Positions 40,122-41,765 of a stretch of DNA of 41,765 nt are shown in pieces (position 1 is the first letter of the stretch; each line of letters begins with the position of its first letter). The position numbers were made by a program, and so were the translations under genes. The notes beneath the pieces were generated by a model. The model ran no database searches. It worked only from the letters and a program-made list of their open reading frames with translations, and was not told the origin of the DNA. Origin of the DNA: Bacteroidales bacterium UBA1745 (lineage in GTDB: Bacteria > Bacteroidota > Bacteroidia > Bacteroidales > UBA932); contig DCHT01000044.1 in the NCBI GenBank assembly GCA_002314885.1, positions 1-41,765 on the forward strand, read 5' to 3'.

Positions 40122-40983
40122 ATTTATTTCGTGGATGGTGCGAGAGTATGGTCTCGTTCCAGATGTCAGATCGCAGGTGAGTGTAGATCTCGGTCGTGAG
40201 AATGCTCTCGTGACCGAGCATCATCTGCACGAAGCGCAGGTCGGCTCCGTTCTCTACCAGATGGGTGGCGAAGGAGTGGCGGAAGGTGTGAGGGGAGATT
40301 TCCTTGGTGACTCCGGCCAGCACGGCCTGCTTCTTTACCATATTGAATACTGAGACGCGGCTCAGCTTGTTGCCGTTCTTGTTCAGGAATACTACGTCGG
40401 AATCCGGATCAGGGGATACGGCGGAGTATTTTTGTATTGCCTCGGCGGCAACGTCTCCCAGCGGTACGAGGCGGTTCTTGCTGCCCTTGCCGAATACCTT
40501 TATGTATTTGTCCTTGAAGAATATGTCCGAATATTTGAGGTTGACGGCCTCGGACACGCGCAGGCCGCAGCCGTAGAGCACTTCGAGTATAGCCCTGTCG
40601 CGCATACCGTTCCAGGTGCTTGTGTCCACAGAGTCCATAATTGCCTCCACTTCCTCGATGGATAGCACTGCAGGATGGTAGACATCCAGTTTCGGCAGGT
40701 CCACGAGTACGGACGGGTCTTCCTGGATTTCCTTTTCGCGGCGCAGCCATCCGTAGTAGGAACGTATTGCGCTGATGGCCCTGGACTGCGATCTAGGGGA
40801 AGTGAAGCCCTTGTCCAGTATGTAGGTCTCTATGTTCTCCGTCGTGGCTTCATAGCTGTTTTTCCCGTCGGCTTCCAGCCAGTCCAGGAATGACTTGACG
40901 TCAGACGAATAGGAAGCCACCGTGTTGGGCGACTTCCTGCAATCGTATTGGAGATAGTTCCTGTAGTCTTTCAGGTCCAGCAT
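40120..40983 (-). CDS. XerC/D-type tyrosine recombinase
   Basis: A 287-residue integrase-family protein. The N-terminal SAM-like DNA-binding domain (about 1-85) is followed by a catalytic domain with all key residues: Arg in YGCGLRVSE, Lys in GKGSKNRLVP, H-x-x-R in SPHTFRHSFATHL, His in MLGHESI and the Tyr nucleophile in TEIYTHL. The length and lack of extra domains fit housekeeping XerD/XerC, which resolve chromosome dimers at dif, rather than an element integrase. No mobile-element borders are visible. It lies 6 bases after tdk, so the two are co-transcribed. Whether it is XerC or XerD cannot be settled here. Confidence 0.9.
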   Translation of the reverse strand: MLDLKDYRNYLQYDCRKSPNTVASYSSDVKSFLDWLEADGKNSYEATTENIETYILDKGFTSPRSQSRAISAIRSYYGWLRREKEIQEDPSVLVDLPKLDVYHPAVLSIEEVEAIMDSVDTSTWNGMRDRAILEVLYGCGLRVSEAVNLKYSDIFFKDKYIKVFGKGSKNRLVPLGDVAAEAIQKYSAVSPDPDSDVVFLNKNGNKLSRVSVFNMVKKQAVLAGVTKEISPHTFRHSFATHLVENGADLRFVQMMLGHESILTTEIYTHLRSDIWNETILSHHPRNK

Positions 40984-40989
40984 AGCCGG

Positions 40990-41565
40990 TTATTTTCCTT
41001 CCTTGATGGCGTCGTTGTAGCAATGACGGCAGAGAGGCTCGTAGATGTCCTTTTCTCCGAGGACCACGAGCTTGGAACTGCGGGAAAGACGGTGGGAGTG
41101 CTGGGCAGGGCTGCCGCATTTCACGCAGATTGCGTGCACTTTCTGGACGTCTTCCGCAATTGCCATAAGGGCTGGCATAGGGCCGAATGGCTTGCCGAGG
41201 AAGTCGGTGTCGAGGCCTGCGATGATTACTCGTACGCCTGCGTCAGCGAGGGCCTGGACCACTTCGATGATGCTTTCGTTGAAGAACTGGGCTTCGTCGA
41301 TGCCGACTACCTCTGTGCCGTTTTCTATGGCTTCGAGCATCAGCTTAGGGTCGTTGATCGGATGGGATTCGATCTTGTGGGCGTCGTGGGATACAACAAG
41401 GTCTTCAGAGTACCTTACGTCGATTGCCGGTTTGTAGATTGCAATTTTCTGGTTGGCGAACTGGGCTCTTCTCATTCTTCTGATGAGTTCTTCAGTCTTG
41501 CCCGAGAACATTGATCCGCAGATAACTTCTACAGACCCTGATTTTTTGTAATTTTCTAAAAACAT
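40990..41565 (-). CDS. tdk: Thymidine kinase
   Basis: A 191-residue type II thymidine kinase that phosphorylates thymidine to dTMP for salvage. The P-loop GSMFSGKT is at 17-24, VGIDEAQFF carries the catalytic Glu, and the C-terminal pairs C-V-K-C and C-R-H-C form the structural zinc site. Length is normal. It has its own -7 element at 41592-41599 and is followed by the recombinase gene. Thymidine salvage would be useful for a cell that also digests extracellular DNA (the nuclease at 10977), but the gene is housekeeping in most relatives. Confidence 0.97.
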   Translation of the reverse strand: MFLENYKKSGSVEVICGSMFSGKTEELIRRMRRAQFANQKIAIYKPAIDVRYSEDLVVSHDAHKIESHPINDPKLMLEAIENGTEVVGIDEAQFFNESIIEVVQALADAGVRVIIAGLDTDFLGKPFGPMPALMAIAEDVQKVHAICVKCGSPAQHSHRLSRSSKLVVLGEKDIYEPLCRHCYNDAIKEGK

Positions 41566-41591
41566 TGTTGTATTTTTGTGCTAGACAAACG

Positions 41592-41599
41592 CAAATGTA
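41592..41599 (-). promoter_or_regulatory. -7 element of tdk
   Basis: Minus-strand 41599 to 41592 reads TACATTTG, a perfect match, giving a leader of about 20 bases to the ATG at 41565. The -33 region is not clear. Confidence 0.5.
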
Positions 41600-41614
41600 G
41601 TCAATCTTTGCCTT

Positions 41615-41765
41615 ATGGAAAAGACACAGGATGAAATTTTAAAGGAAATTCTCAAGGAGCTGGCCGATATCCGGACAGCGATAGATTCAGTCGAGAGCAA
41701 GCTCGCTATGCTGGCCGTCGTACCTTCAGACTCCGACGATACCGTCGTACCTTCGGCCTCAGGGG
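41615..41765 (+). CDS. N-terminus of an unknown protein, partial
   Basis: An open frame runs from ATG 41615 to the window edge, at least 50 residues. It begins MEKTQDEILKEILKELADIR, a strongly amphipathic, heptad-like helix suggesting a short coiled coil, then AIDSVESKLAML and an acidic Ser/Asp/Val-rich linker in which VVPS occurs twice. No signal peptide is seen. The start is divergent from tdk, with 49 bases between. I recognise no family. Confidence 0.5.
   Translation, partial: MEKTQDEILKEILKELADIRTAIDSVESKLAMLAVVPSDSDDTVVPSASG

Noticed and set aside
40120..40983. Tyrosine recombinase as a mark of an integrated element
   Set aside because: Its length and domain make-up fit housekeeping Xer proteins, it is co-transcribed with tdk, and no attachment repeats, tRNA gene or phage/plasmid genes are nearby.

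Overview
The window comes from a member of the Bacteroidota, most likely an uncultured Bacteroidales. Evidence: a SusC/SusD pair, many lipoproteins with short signal peptides, promoters with the TAnnTTTG -7 element, no Shine-Dalgarno sites, a Bacteroidota histone-H1-like gene, and BACON, GLUG and PCMD-type surface proteins. Coding DNA is GC-rich with mostly C-ending codons. The genus cannot be fixed from the sequence alone. The tetranucleotide CATG is almost absent: I find five copies in 41.8 kb.

Layout. (1) 1-88: the last residues of an upstream secreted protein. (2) 168-6445, plus strand: a tightly packed sugar-catabolism operon with an MFS transporter, a sugar isomerase of the fucose/arabinose isomerase fold, a two-part protein with a degenerate kinase-like N-terminus and a mannose-6-phosphate-isomerase-like cupin, a ROK kinase and an aldo-keto reductase. 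(3) 6442-16519: two divergent lipoprotein phosphatases of the phytase/MINPP type. The plus-strand one heads a five-gene operon with a TPR sensor histidine kinase, a NucA-type nuclease lipoprotein, an SGNH esterase lipoprotein and a GLUG-repeat surface lipoprotein. (4) 16571-30408, minus strand: a LacI regulator, then an eight-gene polysaccharide-utilization-like operon with a 14-bp operator palindrome in front. It encodes a secreted protein of unknown function, a Tat-exported FAD oxidoreductase, a BACON lipoprotein, SusC, SusD, two tandem metallo-beta-lactamase-fold lipoproteins and a GpsA-like dehydrogenase. No glycoside hydrolase or lyase is recognisable in it. (5) 30506-41765: tpiA, a PCMD-like secreted protein, an M6 metalloprotease with a small lipoprotein, the histone-like gene, pth, the bL25 (Ctc) gene, a divergent C11 protease/dipeptidyl-peptidase III pair, a XerD-type recombinase, tdk, and the start of one more gene.

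How the parts may fit together: regions 3 and 4 converge on one bidirectional terminator. Between them they hold two phosphomonoesterases, a nuclease, an esterase, two metallo-hydrolases of the ComEC-like type, a SusCD importer and a glycerol-3-phosphate-dehydrogenase-like enzyme. I infer, without proof, an outer-surface system for phosphorylated polymers or extracellular nucleic acid rather than an ordinary glycan locus. Region 2 looks like a sugar pathway with no characterised counterpart that I recognise. No stretch longer than 300 bases lacks a gene, and I see no tRNA, rRNA, CRISPR array or insertion sequence.
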